NCBI GenBank assembly: GCA_031769625.1
Contig: JAUIMM010000645.1
Location: 1,344,001-1,408,000 of the forward strand
From: Taudactylus pleione
Taxonomy: Eukaryota > Chordata > Amphibia > Anura > Myobatrachidae
DNA length: 64,000 nucleotides
Direction of reading: 5' to 3'
A model generated the notes under the pieces. The model had not been told where the DNA came from. It ran no database searches and saw nothing but the letters and a program-made list of their open reading frames with translations. The position numbers and the translations under genes were made by a program. Shown here in pieces: positions 61,791 to 64,000 of this stretch; positions within the stretch are counted from its first letter, which is position 1; the number at the start of each line of letters is the position of its first letter.

Positions 61791-62871
61791 AGAGGTATAA
61801 GTAGTCAGTTTCCAAAAACTCGTGAAGGTGCTTGTAAATTAGACAGGAAATCCAAAAATTGCATTGTGCGCCCAACTGCCAGCCCAACATGGGCACCTCA
61901 ATTCCATTGTGCGAGTGGTGTTAGCTGAGACAAATGTTTCTCTGGCGTATTACCTATCTCAGGGTCCTCATCCACTCTACATTTATTTTAAATAATAAAA
62001 AAATACTAATAATACTAATATTATGCCTTATAAATGCACCTAATGTCTGACATCTCTATAATGCACAGTAATGAGCCGGGCTGCACATGATCTAGGGCAG
62101 AATGCTGACTGGGGACAATTGGTTCCGTCTCTCTATATCGGACAATGGACATTTACGTCTGCAGTTGTCTGGCACCACTATTGAAGACATGTAATTATGT
62201 AAGAAGTGATATTATATTATAGAGAAATCAGCATACGGTATCACTTTAGTATAGATTACCTGAATGAAATGGGAGAGCCTGGCTGTAATTTGCACCCGTC
62301 ACCTGTCTAATAGGTGTGTGGGGGGCGGGGGGCTGTTTGCTGCTAATTGCAGGATTGTGTTTCAGCAACATATTATTGTGAGTTATGTGTAACCCCTAAG
62401 GAAGAAAGCATTCACACAGCTAGCCAGATCAATTAGCCTCTGAACTTCTGCAATTAAATAGTTAAATACTATGAACTGGATGGTGCACTTCAGGAGAGCT
62501 CTTCCTTGACAAAAGTGGAATCATTGTGTACAGTACATTAAACGTTCACTCATTCACTACAGGAGGCAGAAAGGTCATAGCTCATCATATATTAGGGAAA
62601 ACACAAGTATCTAATGGCCTCGAACAACATAGAGCAATTAGGATTTACCTTTAAAGTGGAGACAACCGTATTGTGGCTGAACCGATAACTATTAGACTTC
62701 GGCAATATCTCACAGACTGACAAGACCACAGCTTATATCCAGTCTAATCCCTTTCATTTCATGCTGAGAGAGAAACAAAAACCTCACTTTAACTTTCTCT
62801 AAACTAAAAATTCTCACCCAAATCTCACACAGGAAACGTATTCATTCTCCACAAGCTTAACGTATTTAGCA
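61791..62871. other. Non-repetitive island, no gene seen
   Basis: About 1.1 kb of single-copy sequence. 62330-62560 is AT-rich with ATTA/TAAT cores (gctaattgcagg, gatcaattagcc, gcaattaaatag), the texture of conserved non-coding DNA. No open frame with a domain and no RNA gene. Confidence 0.35.
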
Positions 62872-64000
62872 TCTATTCTACAGCTATAACTTATAACTCT
62901 ACTCTGCTAGCTTCATTTATACCTCCTCTATTCTGCAGCTTTATCTTATACCTCCTCTATTCTACAGCTTTATCTTATACCTCCTCTATTCTACAGCTTT
63001 CTCTTATTCCTCCTCTACTCTGCTAGCTTCATTTATACCTCCTCTATACTACAGCTTTATCTTATTCCTCCTCTACTCTGCTAGTTCCATTTATACCTCC
63101 TCTATTCTACAGCTTTATCTTATACCTCCTCTATTCTACAGCTTTATCTTATACCTCCTCTATTCTACAGCTTTATCTTATTCCTCCTCTACTCTGCTAG
63201 TTCCATTTATACCTCCTCTATTCTACAGCTTTATCTTATACCTCCTCTATTCTACAGCTTTATCTTATACCTCCTCTATTCTACAGTTTTATCTTATTCC
63301 TCCTCTACTCTGCTAGTTCCATTTATACCTCCTCTATTCTACAGCTTTCTCTTATTCCTCCTCTACTCTGCTAGCTTCATTTATACCTCCTCTATACTAC
63401 AGCTTTATCTTATTCCTCCTCTACTCTGCTAGTTCCATTTATACCTCCTCTATTCTACAGCTTTATCTTATACCTCCTCTATTCTACAGCTTTATCTTAT
63501 ACCTCCTCTATACTAAAGCTTTATCTTATTCCTCCTCTACTCTGCTAGTTCCATTTATACCTCCTCTATTCTACAGCTTTATCTTTTTCCTCCTCTACTC
63601 TCTTATCTTCATTTATACCTCCTCTATTATACAGATTTATCTTATTCCTCCTCTACTCTGCTTGTTCCATTTATACCTCCTCTATTCTACAGCTTATTTA
63701 TACCTCCTCTACTTTGCTAGTTCCATTTATACCTCCTCTATTCTACAGCTTTATCTTATTCCTCCTCTACTCTGTTATCTTCATTTATACCTCCTCTATT
63801 CTACAGCTTTATCTTATTCCTCCTCAACTCTGCTAGTTTCAATTATACCTCCTCTATTCTACAGCTTTATCTTATTCCTCCTCTACTCTGCTATCTTCAT
63901 TTAGACCTCCTCTATTCTACCGCTTTATCTTATTCCTCCTCTACTCTGCTAGTTTCATTTATACCTCCTCTATTCTACAGCTTTATCTTATTCCTCCTCT
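62872..64000. repeat. 29-bp pyrimidine-rich minisatellite, runs off the right edge
   Basis: Two 29-bp unit types alternate: one with attctacagctttatcttat then acctcctct, the other with actctgctagttccatttat then acctcctct. The dominant arrangement is mixed A/A/B groups. The plus strand is strongly pyrimidine-rich with few G. Edge units near 62872 are degenerate (ctataacttataactc). About 39 units are in view. Confidence 0.95.

Noticed and set aside
1..64000. tRNA, rRNA, telomeric (TTAGGG)n or viral structural genes
   Set aside because: I looked for these and saw no convincing match on either strand. The only retroelement is the Ngaro type, which has no envelope or retroviral integrase.

Overview
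The window is eukaryotic repeat DNA with no host gene that I can recognise. The mobile elements point to an animal. They include a Ngaro-type tyrosine-recombinase retrotransposon carrying an SGNH hydrolase, a hAT-like element with TSD, and several foldback MITEs of kinds common in fish and frogs. A vertebrate with a large genome, probably an amphibian, fits best. That placement is inference.

About 45 of the 64 kb is tandem repeat, in at least ten unrelated families separated by short non-repetitive islands: a 26/27-bp satellite (1-18108, running in from the left), a CA/GTAC VNTR (20857-21478), a 40-bp satellite of about 488 units (21529-41065), a 43/44-bp VNTR inside the retrotransposon (50001-50218), a 21-bp array inside the hAT element (51148-51577), a 43-bp array (52781-53745), GATA/TA microsatellite (54741-54952), a 15-bp array (55245-55320), a 22-bp array (55671-57713), a 31/26-bp array (57959-60433) and a 29-bp array (62872-64000, running off the right edge). 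The very long open frames in the 26/27-bp and CA arrays are by-products of repeat sequence without stop codons, not genes.

The main coding content is a Ngaro-type retrotransposon on the minus strand, 43418-50323, with split direct repeats in the order A1 - ORFs - B1 - A2 - B2. Its Gag is one intact 462-residue frame. The reverse transcriptase, RNase H, tyrosine recombinase and SGNH hydrolase are all recognisable but are broken by about eight frameshifts and one in-frame stop. The two B repeats look identical over 436 bp, and most breaks lie at short homopolymers. The breaks may therefore be assembly indel errors rather than age.

The most unusual item is at 42356-42906: a 0.55-kb element that is almost entirely a chain of about twelve consecutive, independent hairpins, many with perfect 12-21 bp arms. 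Its ends resemble the GGGCCTGATTCAG-type terminal repeats of other MITEs in this window (18.5-19.6 kb, 55.4 kb). The non-repetitive islands show no tRNA, rRNA or convincing host exon. A few AT-rich stretches could be conserved non-coding DNA but cannot be tested here.
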